Position numbers and translations under genes: made by a program
Source of the DNA: an uncultured Ruminococcus sp.
GTDB taxonomy: Bacteria; Bacillota; Clostridia; Oscillospirales; Ruminococcaceae
DNA: 5,635 bases
Assembly: GCA_947173865.1 (NCBI GenBank)
Contig: CAMWGS010000139.1
Location: forward strand, 1-5,635
Reading direction: 5' to 3'
Part shown: positions 1 through 5,618 of the stretch, one piece after another
Numbering within the stretch: the first letter of the stretch is position 1
How the letters are laid out: every line of letters begins with the position of its first letter
Notes under the pieces: generated by a model
Told to the model about the DNA's origin: nothing
Seen by the model: only the letters and a program-made list of their open reading frames with translations
Database searches by the model: none

Positions 1-32
1 CACTCACAACGCAGGAAGAATAATTGGTTCCC

Positions 33-179
33 ATGACTCAACAACCGAAAAAAGAAATGATGGGTCGTGAGGACCTTGCCAAACAAGCCACCGCCCTTGA
101 TGATGATACGCAAAAGAAAAAAGCAGGAATCAGCCTTGACGACCTCGCACGACAAGCCGCTGCTCTTGACGACAACTGA
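33..179 (+). CDS. Small repeat-containing hypothetical protein (48 aa)
   Basis: I do not recognise this protein. It is 48 residues, very hydrophilic, with no membrane segment and no cysteine. The clear feature is a duplicated 13-residue unit: EDLAKQATALDDD at residues 13-25 and DDLARQAAALDDN at 36-48. These are spaced 23 residues apart, with 9 of 13 identical, and the second copy ends exactly at the stop codon. The units look like short amphipathic helices with acidic ends, joined by a basic linker (TQKKKAG). Codons differ between copies while the residues are kept (CTT/CTC, GAT/GAC, GCC/GCA/GCT), which supports real coding under selection. The start is uncertain: ATG 33 has only a distant AGGAAG (13-18), and ATG 57 or 60 are alternatives that keep both repeats. 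It ends 32 nt before the hydrogenase-like gene and is probably cotranscribed with it. A small docking or adaptor role is only a guess. Confidence 0.55.
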   Translation: MTQQPKKEMMGREDLAKQATALDDDTQKKKAGISLDDLARQAAALDDN

Positions 180-195
180 AATGAAGTATAATTTG

Positions 196-201
196 AAGGA
201 G
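196..201 (+). promoter_or_regulatory. Ribosome binding site fixing the hydrogenase-like start at 212
   Basis: AAGGAG lies 10 nt before ATG 212. The longer reading frame begins at TTG 206, only 4 nt after this site, which is too close. ATG 212 (MNEIIIVKPEKC) is therefore preferred. Confidence 0.8.
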
Positions 202-211
202 TTTTTTGTAT

Positions 212-1891
212 ATGAATGAAATAATTATAGTAAAACCTGAAAAATGCGTCGGCTGTAATGCTTGCGTCAGAAACTGTCCTGCTCCCGAAGCAAATATAAC
301 CAAAATGCTGGACGACGGAAGATTTGTTACAACGGTTGACCCGAGCAGATGTATTACGTGCGGTGAATGTGTAAGAACCTGCAACCACGGGGCAAGCGAC
401 TACATAGACGATACGGAAGCCTGTATGTCAAAACTTTCAAGAGAAAAAATGATTATTCTTGCAACACCTGCAATAAAAACAGTATTTCCGACACAGTGGA
501 AAGGTATACTCGACTGGTTCAGAAAAAAAGGCTGTATAATTTATGACGTTTCTTTTGGTGCGGATATATGTACATGGGCTCATCTGCGTACTATTGAAGC
601 AAGAAAGGTGGAAAACGTCATCACACAGCCATGTGCGGCTATTGTAAAGTACATAGAAATATACCAGCCACGACTTTTAAGAAATCTCTCCCCCATTCAC
701 AGTCCTATTGCCTGTGCGGTGACTTATATAAAAAAATATATGAACAGAACCAATCCTATAGCCGTTCTTTCTCCGTGTATCGCAAAGAAAACCGAGTTTA
801 CGGAAACAGGTCTTGTTGACTACAACGTTACATTCAGTAAGCTCAATGAGTACTTTGAAAGAAATGACATAAAAATACCGTCAAATTCTATACACGACTT
901 TGAATATCCTTTTGATGACCAGCAGGGACAGGTAGGTGCGGTTTATCCCCGTCCTGGCGGACTGAGAGACAATCTCTGGCTTCATAATCCCGACATTAAT
1001 ATTACAACGTCCGAGGGCGTTCACAAGGTCTATCCCGAGCTTGATATGTATGCAAGTATGCCCGAGTACAAGCACCCCGAAGTATTCGATGTTCTTTCAT
1101 GTGAGTTCGGCTGTAACGTAGGTCCTGCATCAGGTACGTCACAGACTGTTTTTGACGTAATGGCTACCATGAGGGAAGTTGAAAAAGAAGCCAAAAAACG
1201 ACGCAAAACAGGTATTTTCCGTGGCGGTGAGGACAGGCTTTTCAGAAAGTTCGACGAGGAATTAAGAATTTCAGACTTTATGAGAAGCTACAAACCTATG
1301 AACCCTTCACCCATTCCTACGGAAAAACAGCTTGACGCAGTTTACGAAATGATGGGCAAGCATACGGAAGCCGACAGAAATTATAACTGTCATGCGTGCG
1401 GATACCGTTCATGTCGTGATATGGCTATAGCTATATGCCGAGGACTTAATACCCCTGAAAACTGTATTGTACACGCAAAATCAGTACTTCTTGCACGTCA
1501 CAGCGAACTCGCAGCACAGCACGAAAAACTTGCCGAAATCACAGGCGAATGTCTCGAACTCTCCGACAAGCTGAAACGTGACATAAAAAAGATTACCGAC
1601 AATATGAATACTATTGACGAATCTACCTCAAAAACAAGTCAGAAAGCAGGACAGGTAAACAGTCTGCTTAATAATATCATAATGTTCTGCAATGCAAATG
1701 AAAGTATGGATGCAGACAGCGTAAAACAAATGGTAAATATTCTTGAAATGACTATCAAGGCATTCAGCGTACTCGACGACAACGTAAACACTACCAATTC
1801 AAGTACCGAAATTATAAACAATTCTATTTCCGAAATCACCAAACTTATTGACGAAATAAATATAACTCTCCACAAGACTGAGAAAAAATAA
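212..1891 (+). CDS. Sensory-type [FeFe]-hydrogenase-like iron-sulfur protein
   Basis: A predicted cytoplasmic redox protein of 559 residues (numbered from ATG 212). Two ferredoxin [4Fe-4S] motifs come first (C12, C15, C18, C22 and C47, C50, C53, C57). The [FeFe]-hydrogenase large-subunit domain follows, at about 78-330. Its L1 motif is TQPCAAIV with C141, L2 is SPCIAKKTE with C189, and L3 is CEFGC with C297 and C301, so all four H-cluster ligands are present. Relative to the catalytic TSCCP motif, the proton-relay cysteine is replaced by proline. Next is an RnfB/PF04060-like Fe-S motif, C-x2-C-x4-C-x16-C (C393, C396, C401, C418). The last 130 or so residues are helical and polar (LSDKLKRDIKKI, NSISEITKLIDEI), like the coiled coils of chemoreceptors. 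This order matches the putative H2/redox-sensing HydS/HfsB-like group rather than bulk H2-producing enzymes, although no PAS, kinase or phosphatase domain is visible. A sensing role is inferred from family architecture; residual H2 turnover is possible. A terminator follows directly. Confidence 0.87.
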   Translation: MNEIIIVKPEKCVGCNACVRNCPAPEANITKMLDDGRFVTTVDPSRCITCGECVRTCNHGASDYIDDTEACMSKLSREKMIILATPAIKTVFPTQWKGILDWFRKKGCIIYDVSFGADICTWAHLRTIEARKVENVITQPCAAIVKYIEIYQPRLLRNLSPIHSPIACAVTYIKKYMNRTNPIAVLSPCIAKKTEFTETGLVDYNVTFSKLNEYFERNDIKIPSNSIHDFEYPFDDQQGQVGAVYPRPGGLRDNLWLHNPDINITTSEGVHKVYPELDMYASMPEYKHPEVFDVLSCEFGCNVGPASGTSQTVFDVMATMREVEKEAKKRRKTGIFRGGEDRLFRKFDEELRISDFMRSYKPMNPSPIPTEKQLDAVYEMMGKHTEADRNYNCHACGYRSCRDMAIAICRGLNTPENCIVHAKSVLLARHSELAAQHEKLAEITGECLELSDKLKRDIKKITDNMNTIDESTSKTSQKAGQVNSLLNNIIMFCNANESMDADSVKQMVNILEMTIKAFSVLDDNVNTTNSSTEIINNSISEITKLIDEINITLHKTEKK

Positions 1892-1897
1892 AAAATT

Positions 1898-1924
1898 GCG
1901 GACATTCATGTCCGCTTTTTCTTT
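1898..1924 (+). terminator. Intrinsic terminator of the hydrogenase-like operon
   Basis: The perfect 7-bp stem GCGGACA/TGTCCGC (1898-1904 and 1909-1915) has loop TTCA and is followed by TTTTTCTTT. It begins 7 nt after the stop codon, so the upstream unit ends here. Confidence 0.9.
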
Positions 1925-1950
1925 ACATGAGGAAAATTTTGTGATATAAT
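1922..1950 (+). promoter_or_regulatory. Sigma-A-type promoter of ddh
   Basis: The -35 is TTTACA (1922-1927, 5 of 6 consensus), the spacer is 17 nt, and the -10 is a perfect TATAAT (1945-1950) preceded by TGA, an extended -10. Transcription would start near 1956-1958, giving a leader of about 27 nt with the ribosome site. The -35 overlaps the T-run of the preceding terminator. No operator-like repeat is visible, which suggests strong constitutive expression. Confidence 0.88.
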
Positions 1951-1970
1951 ATAAACGTACAAAATATTAT

Positions 1971-1976
1971 GGAGGT
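1971..1976 (+). promoter_or_regulatory. Ribosome binding site fixing the ddh start at 1984
   Basis: GGAGGT lies 7 nt before ATG 1984. The longer in-frame ATG at 1969 overlaps this site and cannot use it, so the protein begins MSKIKIGIAG. Confidence 0.88.
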
Positions 1977-1983
1977 AAATCCA

Positions 1984-2973
1984 ATGAGCAAAATCAAAAT
2001 AGGAATTGCAGGCTACGGCAACCTCGGAAAAGGTGTTGAACTTGCAATCAGACAGAATGACGACATGGAACTTGCAGGAATATTCACACGACGTGATCCT
2101 GCATCACTGAAACCGCTTACGGACGGTGCAAAGGTTTACAGACTCGACGAGGCTGAAAAGTATCAGAATGAAGTTGATGTTATGATTATCTGCGGGGGAA
2201 GTGCAACAGACCTTCCCGAACAGACTCCCGCACTCGCAAAACTTTTTAACGTTATCGACAGTTTTGACACTCATGCAAGAATCCCCGAACATTTCACAAA
2301 TGTTAACAAGGCTGCAAAGGAAAACGGTCACCTTGCTATGATTTCTCTCGGCTGGGACCCTGGTCTTTTCTCTCTCAACAGACTTTATGCCGAGTCCATT
2401 CTTCCTAACGGTAAGACATACACTTTCTGGGGCAAAGGCGTAAGTCAGGGACATTCCGACGCTATCAGACGTGTTGAAGGTGTAAAGAGAGGAATTCAGT
2501 ACACAGTGCCTGTTGAGGAGGCTATGGATGCAGTACGTTCAGGAAGTCAGCCTGAACTTTCCACACGTCAGAAGCACAAGAGAGAGTGCTGGATTGTTGC
2601 GGAAGAAGGTGCAGACCTCGCAAAAATTGAAGAAACTATCAAGAACATGAAAAATTATTTTGACGAATACGACACAACTGTTAATTTTATCAGTGAAGAA
2701 GAATTTGACGCTGTTCACAATAAAATGAATCACGGCGGTTTCGTCATGAGAAGCGGTATGACGGGCGACGGTGAAAAAACTCATCAGATGATTGAATATT
2801 CACTTAAACTTGAATCAAATCCTGAATTTACCGCAAGTGTACTTATATGTTACGCAAGAGCGTTGAGCCGTCTGAAAACAGAGGGAGCAACAGGCTGTAA
2901 GACAGCATTTGACATTGCCCCGTCGTATCTTTCAAAGCTCAGCCTCGAAGAACTTCGTGCAACAATGCTGTAA
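1984..2973 (+). CDS. ddh: meso-diaminopimelate dehydrogenase
   Basis: It catalyses the NADPH-dependent reductive amination of L-tetrahydrodipicolinate with ammonia to meso-2,6-diaminopimelate. This one-step branch supplies peptidoglycan cross-links and lysine and bypasses the succinylase or acetylase route. The protein has 329 residues, the usual length for this family. A Rossmann nucleotide site lies at the N-terminus (GYGNLG, 10-15), with FTRR (34-37) after the second strand, suited to the 2'-phosphate of NADP. Family segments resembling Corynebacterium glutamicum Ddh are GGSATDLPEQ (71-80), GWDPGLFS (123-130), FWGKGVSQGHSDA with the start of RR (148-162), QKHKREC (196-202), NHGG (249-252) and SNPEFTAS (278-285). 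Substrate-contact positions known in that enzyme appear kept (D95, D125, W149, T174, R200, H250, N279 by my alignment). It is a single-gene unit with its own promoter and terminator, unrelated in function to its neighbours. I see no truncation or frameshift. Confidence 0.95.
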   Translation: MSKIKIGIAGYGNLGKGVELAIRQNDDMELAGIFTRRDPASLKPLTDGAKVYRLDEAEKYQNEVDVMIICGGSATDLPEQTPALAKLFNVIDSFDTHARIPEHFTNVNKAAKENGHLAMISLGWDPGLFSLNRLYAESILPNGKTYTFWGKGVSQGHSDAIRRVEGVKRGIQYTVPVEEAMDAVRSGSQPELSTRQKHKRECWIVAEEGADLAKIEETIKNMKNYFDEYDTTVNFISEEEFDAVHNKMNHGGFVMRSGMTGDGEKTHQMIEYSLKLESNPEFTASVLICYARALSRLKTEGATGCKTAFDIAPSYLSKLSLEELRATML

Positions 2974-2978
2974 TAATA

Positions 2979-3006
2979 AAAAGTCCGGATTTTCTCCGGA
3001 CTTTTC
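2979..3006. terminator. Bidirectional terminator between convergent ddh and glycyl-radical gene
   Basis: The 11-bp stem AAAAGTCCGGA/TCCGGACTTTT (2979-2989 and 2995-3005) has loop TTTTC. Read rightward it ends in CTTTTCTT, and read leftward in CTTTTTATTATTA, so it can serve both ddh and the leftward pfl operon. Only about 40 nt separate the two stop codons. Confidence 0.9.
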
Positions 3007-3013
3007 TTATTGA

Positions 3014-3256
3014 TTAAAGTGAAGCATGGAATGTTCTTGAAATAACATCGTCCTGCTGTTCCTTTGTGAGCTTTACAAAGTTTACGGCATAACCGGAAAC
3101 TCTTACTGTAAGCTGAGGATACTTTTCAGGGTGTGCCTGAGCATCCAGAAGTGTGTCTCTTGTGAATACGTTTACGTTAAGGTGATGACCACCTTTTTCA
3201 ACATAACCGTCGAGGAGTTCAACAAGGTTTTCAACCTGTGTAGCATTGCTTTCCAT
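3014..3256 (-). CDS. Stand-alone glycyl-radical domain of a split pyruvate formate-lyase
   Basis: This 80-residue protein corresponds to the C-terminal domain of pyruvate formate-lyase. The radical motif RVSGYAV is at residues 52-58, with G55 the predicted radical site, 25 residues from the C-terminus as in full-length PFL. The family blocks around it are GGHHLNVNVF (22-31), HPEKYPQLTVR (42-52), LTKEQQDDVI (63-72) and SRTF (73-76). In the radical enzyme a PFL-activating enzyme (radical SAM) abstracts hydrogen from this glycine, and the radical then passes to the active-site cysteines of the core. Here the core is a separate polypeptide encoded upstream in the same operon, so the two must assemble. 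E. coli GrcA (YfiD), a repair part of about 127 residues, has an N-terminal extension that is missing here. This protein is therefore better read as the missing piece of the neighbouring core than as a spare part, although automatic annotation may call it GrcA. It has its own ATG and a strong ribosome site. Confidence 0.92.
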   Translation of the reverse strand: MESNATQVENLVELLDGYVEKGGHHLNVNVFTRDTLLDAQAHPEKYPQLTVRVSGYAVNFVKLTKEQQDDVISRTFHASL

Positions 3257-3265
3257 TTTAATAAT

Positions 3266-3272
3266 CCTCCTT
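3266..3272 (-). promoter_or_regulatory. Strong ribosome binding site of the glycyl-radical gene
   Basis: On the minus strand AAGGAGG lies 9 nt before ATG 3256, a near-ideal Shine-Dalgarno. It is much better than that of the preceding cistron. It shows that this piece is translated independently and is not read by frameshifting from the core. Confidence 0.85.
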
Positions 3273-3290
3273 AAAAAATTTTATATAGAT

Positions 3291-3315
3291 AGGAAACGGC
3301 AAAAAACCGTTTCCT
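3291..3315 (-). promoter_or_regulatory. Intercistronic hairpin before the glycyl-radical gene
   Basis: A perfect 9-bp stem AGGAAACGG/CCGTTTCCT has a 7-nt loop (TTTTTTG on the minus strand). It lies in the 68-nt gap between the 72-residue gene and the glycyl-radical gene. No T-run follows the stem directly (ATCTATATAAAA does), so it is not a standard terminator. An RNA-processing, stability or partial-attenuation element that sets the ratio of the pieces is plausible but unproven. Confidence 0.55.
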
Positions 3316-3324
3316 GTCAATAGC

Positions 3325-3543
3325 TTAATCTTCGGCATCGGGGTCAATTGAAGTTTCAGTCGGCTGCATACAAGCACCTTTAGCACCGCAGTCAGTACTG
3401 TTAACCATATCAATTTTCATACCCTCACCGTTTGTATCAGCAGCAATATTTACATGACCGCTACCCTGAGCCATAAGCTTGTCGATAAGGTCAGCAAGCT
3501 CTTCAGGGTTGTCAGTTTTGCCGAGCATATCAGGATTCATCAT
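3325..3543 (-). CDS. Small PFL-operon protein resembling a radical-less glycyl-radical domain
   Basis: This 72-residue protein (71 if the second ATG is used) has no function known to me. It starts 3 nt after the PFL core stop, so translation is likely coupled. Residues 4-9, PDMLGK, mirror PDALGK at 663-668 of the PFL core. Residues 16-33 align without gaps to residues 11-28 of the stand-alone glycyl-radical domain: six identities (L16, L19, D21, G27, H30, N32) and about six conservative changes in 18 positions. The order linker motif then helix is that of an intact PFL C-terminus. The similarity then stops: there is no RVSGYAV, and instead VNSTDCGAKGACMQP brings two cysteines (C52, C58), followed by an acidic tail (SIDPDAED). 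I infer descent from a duplicated PFL C-terminus. A role in docking on the core, protecting the radical or sensing redox state is speculation. Codon use resembles its neighbours and it ends in TAA. Confidence 0.82.
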   Translation of the reverse strand: MMNPDMLGKTDNPEELADLIDKLMAQGSGHVNIAADTNGEGMKIDMVNSTDCGAKGACMQPTETSIDPDAED

Positions 3544-3546
3544 CTA

Positions 3547-5604
3547 TTATTCACCCTTAAGAGCGTCAATGTCAATATCTCCTGCAAATACTGTCATATC
3601 CTTGCCAAGAGCATCAGGAATAATTGAGAATGTATTTGAGATACCGTCCTGAGCGTGCTTGAAAGGAATCTTTGCAACAGATGAAAGTGAAGCTGCTGCA
3701 CCGTGAGTATCTCTGCCATGCATCGGGTTTGCTCCCGGAGCAAGCGGAACACCTTCCTTACGTCCGTCAGGTGTGTTACCTGTTTTCTTACCATAAACAA
3801 CGTTTGAGGTAATTGTAAGGATAGACATTGTCGGAACACCGTCACGGTATGTATGATGCTTTCTAATCATATCCATGAATGTACGTACAACCATAACAGC
3901 GAGGTCATCAACTCTGTCATCGTTGTTACCATATTTCGGGAATTCGCCCTCTACTTCGTAATCAACTACAATACCGTTTTCGTCACGGATGCACTTAACC
4001 TTAGCGTACTTGATAGCTGAAAGTGAGTCTGCAACAACAGAAAGACCAGCAATACCTGTAGCGAAATAACGCTTTACATCTCTGTCGTGGAGAGCCATCT
4101 GAATTCTCTCATAGCTGTACTTGTCGTGCATATAGTGGATAATGTTAAGAGTATTTACATAAAGACCGGCAAGCCATTCCATCATGTTCTGATACTTTTC
4201 CCATACATCGTCAAAGTTGAGATAATCGCCTTCAACAGGTCTGTACTTAGGACCTACCTGAACCTTCATTCTCTCGTCAACACCGCCGTTTATAGCGTAA
4301 AGGAGACACTTAGCAAGGTTAGCTCTTGCACCGAAGAACTGCATTTCCTTACCAACTCTCATTGAAGATACACAGCAAGCAATAGCATAGTCGTCACCGT
4401 GAGTAACTCTCATCATGTCGTCATTCTCGTACTGAATTGAAGAAGTCTTGATAGACATCTTAGCACAGTATTCCTTGAACTTTCTCGGGAGCTTCTGTGA
4501 CCAGAGAACAGTCATATTCGGCTCGGGAGCAGTTCCGAGGTTTTCAAGAGTATGGAGGTAACGGAAGCTGTTCTTTGTTACAAAGTGGTGACCGTCAACG
4601 TCAACACCGCCGATTGATTCAGTAACCCATGTGGGGTCGCCTGAGAAGAGAGCATTGTATTCGGGAGTTCTTGCAAACTTAACAATACGAAGCTTCATAA
4701 TGAAGTGGTCGATAATTTCCTGAGCTTCTTCTTCAGTAATAACACCGTTATCAAGGTCACGCTGAATATAAACGTCAAGGAAAGTTGAAGTACGTCCGAG
4801 TGACATAGCAGCACCGTTCTGCTCCTTAACAGCAGCGAGGTAACCGAAGTAGAGCCACTGAACAGCTTCCTTAGCGTTCTTTGCAGGTCTGGAAATGTCA
4901 AAACCGTAGATTTCACCGAGTTTCTTGAGTTCGCCCAAAGCACGAACCTGCTCAGCAAGTTCTTCACGGAGTCTGATGTTCTTTGAAGTCATTCTCACGA
5001 GAGAAGTTTCAATCTGATGCTTCTTGTCAGCAATAAGGTTGTCGATACCATAGAGAGCAACTCTTCTGTAGTCGCCGATAATACGACCTCTACCGTAAGC
5101 GTCGGGGAGACCTGTAATGATAGCAGACTTACGAGCCATACGCATTTCAGGTGTATAAGCGTCAAAAACGCCCTGATTGTGAGTCTTGCGGTACTCAGTA
5201 AAAATCTTTACAACTTCGTCGTCAACCTTATAGCCGTTCTGTTCACAAGCATTCATAGCCATTCTGATACCACCGAAAGGCTGGAGTGAACGCTTGAAAG
5301 GCTTATCGGTCTGAACACCGACGATTTTTTCAAGGTCTTTATTGAGGTAACCAGCATCATGAGAAGTGATAGTAGATACAATCTTTGTATCCATATCGAG
5401 AACGCCACCGGCTTCACGTTCCTGCTTGGTGAGTTCCATAACCTGTTCCCAAAGCTTTGTAGTAGCTTCTGTAGGACCGGCGAGGAAGCTTTCGTCACCG
5501 TCATAGGGCGTGTAGTTCTTCTTGATGAAATCACGGACGTTAATGCCGAGATTCCATTTGCCGGGAGTAAATCCTTCCCATTCTTTTGCAAATTCCATAG
5601 TCAT
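3547..5604 (-). CDS. pflB: Pyruvate formate-lyase catalytic core lacking the glycyl-radical domain
   Basis: Formate C-acetyltransferase core of 685 residues; PFL is normally about 760. It converts pyruvate and CoA to acetyl-CoA and formate in anaerobic fermentation. The active-site pair C410-C411 lies in DDYAIACCVSSM, and R427 in FFGARANLAK matches the pyruvate-binding arginine after the pair. Other PFL signatures are GLPDAYGRGRIIGDYRRVAL (165-184), TSTFLDVY (272-279), GDPTWVTESIGG (322-333), ATGIAGLSV (515-523), GNTPDGRKEGVPLAPGANP (609-627) and DGISNTFSIIPDALGKD (653-669). The protein then diverges (MTVFAGDIDIDALKGE) and stops, without the GGHHLNVNV and RVSGYAV segments that follow in full-length PFL; those are encoded at 3014-3256. 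Alone it should be inactive. ATG 5604 has AAGGAG (5613-5618) 8 nt upstream. The stop codon is TAA and no frameshift remnant is seen. The activating enzyme gene and the promoter are not in the window. Confidence 0.95.
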   Translation of the reverse strand: MTMEFAKEWEGFTPGKWNLGINVRDFIKKNYTPYDGDESFLAGPTEATTKLWEQVMELTKQEREAGGVLDMDTKIVSTITSHDAGYLNKDLEKIVGVQTDKPFKRSLQPFGGIRMAMNACEQNGYKVDDEVVKIFTEYRKTHNQGVFDAYTPEMRMARKSAIITGLPDAYGRGRIIGDYRRVALYGIDNLIADKKHQIETSLVRMTSKNIRLREELAEQVRALGELKKLGEIYGFDISRPAKNAKEAVQWLYFGYLAAVKEQNGAAMSLGRTSTFLDVYIQRDLDNGVITEEEAQEIIDHFIMKLRIVKFARTPEYNALFSGDPTWVTESIGGVDVDGHHFVTKNSFRYLHTLENLGTAPEPNMTVLWSQKLPRKFKEYCAKMSIKTSSIQYENDDMMRVTHGDDYAIACCVSSMRVGKEMQFFGARANLAKCLLYAINGGVDERMKVQVGPKYRPVEGDYLNFDDVWEKYQNMMEWLAGLYVNTLNIIHYMHDKYSYERIQMALHDRDVKRYFATGIAGLSVVADSLSAIKYAKVKCIRDENGIVVDYEVEGEFPKYGNNDDRVDDLAVMVVRTFMDMIRKHHTYRDGVPTMSILTITSNVVYGKKTGNTPDGRKEGVPLAPGANPMHGRDTHGAAASLSSVAKIPFKHAQDGISNTFSIIPDALGKDMTVFAGDIDIDALKGE
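3551..3558 (-). promoter_or_regulatory. Ribosome site of the 72-aa gene inside the end of the PFL core gene
   Basis: AAGGGTGA on the minus strand, 7 nt before ATG 3543, lies in the last codons of the PFL core. It is a weaker match than the sites of the other two cistrons. With only TAG between the stop and the start, terminating ribosomes probably re-initiate, coupling the two products. Confidence 0.6.
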
Positions 5605-5612
5605 TTATATAA

Positions 5613-5618
5613 CTCCTT
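5613..5618 (-). promoter_or_regulatory. Ribosome binding site of the PFL core gene
   Basis: AAGGAG on the minus strand lies 8 nt before ATG 5604, supporting the start MTMEFAKEW over the internal ATG two codons later. Confidence 0.8.

Noticed and set aside
1..70. Possible 3' end of an upstream gene at the left edge
   Set aside because: All three forward frames are open from the edge, ending at 23 (LTTQEE, TAA), 36 (TGA overlapping ATG 33) and 70 (TGA). Nothing in these few residues identifies a family, so I cannot choose among them.
166..192. TTGACG and TATAAT as a promoter for the hydrogenase-like gene
   Set aside because: The spacer is only 15 nt, and the start of transcription would fall near 199, inside the ribosome site AAGGAG, leaving no leader to carry it.
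38..388. Minus-strand reading frames of 116 and 84 residues over the left genes
   Set aside because: They run antisense to the hydrogenase-like gene, whose Fe-S motifs are certain, have no ribosome site, and have composition typical of shadow frames.
3283..3320. TTGACA (3315-3320, minus) with TATATAAA as an internal promoter for the glycyl-radical gene
   Set aside because: The spacing is about 27 nt or more, far outside the usual 16-18, and no good -35 lies at the right distance from the TATAAA. A weak promoter cannot be excluded.
3547..3560. Frameshift or sequencing error truncating PFL
   Set aside because: The radical-domain piece is more than 200 nt away, has its own start and strong ribosome site, and is separated by a complete gene. 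No remnant of the domain follows the core in another frame before the 72-aa gene.
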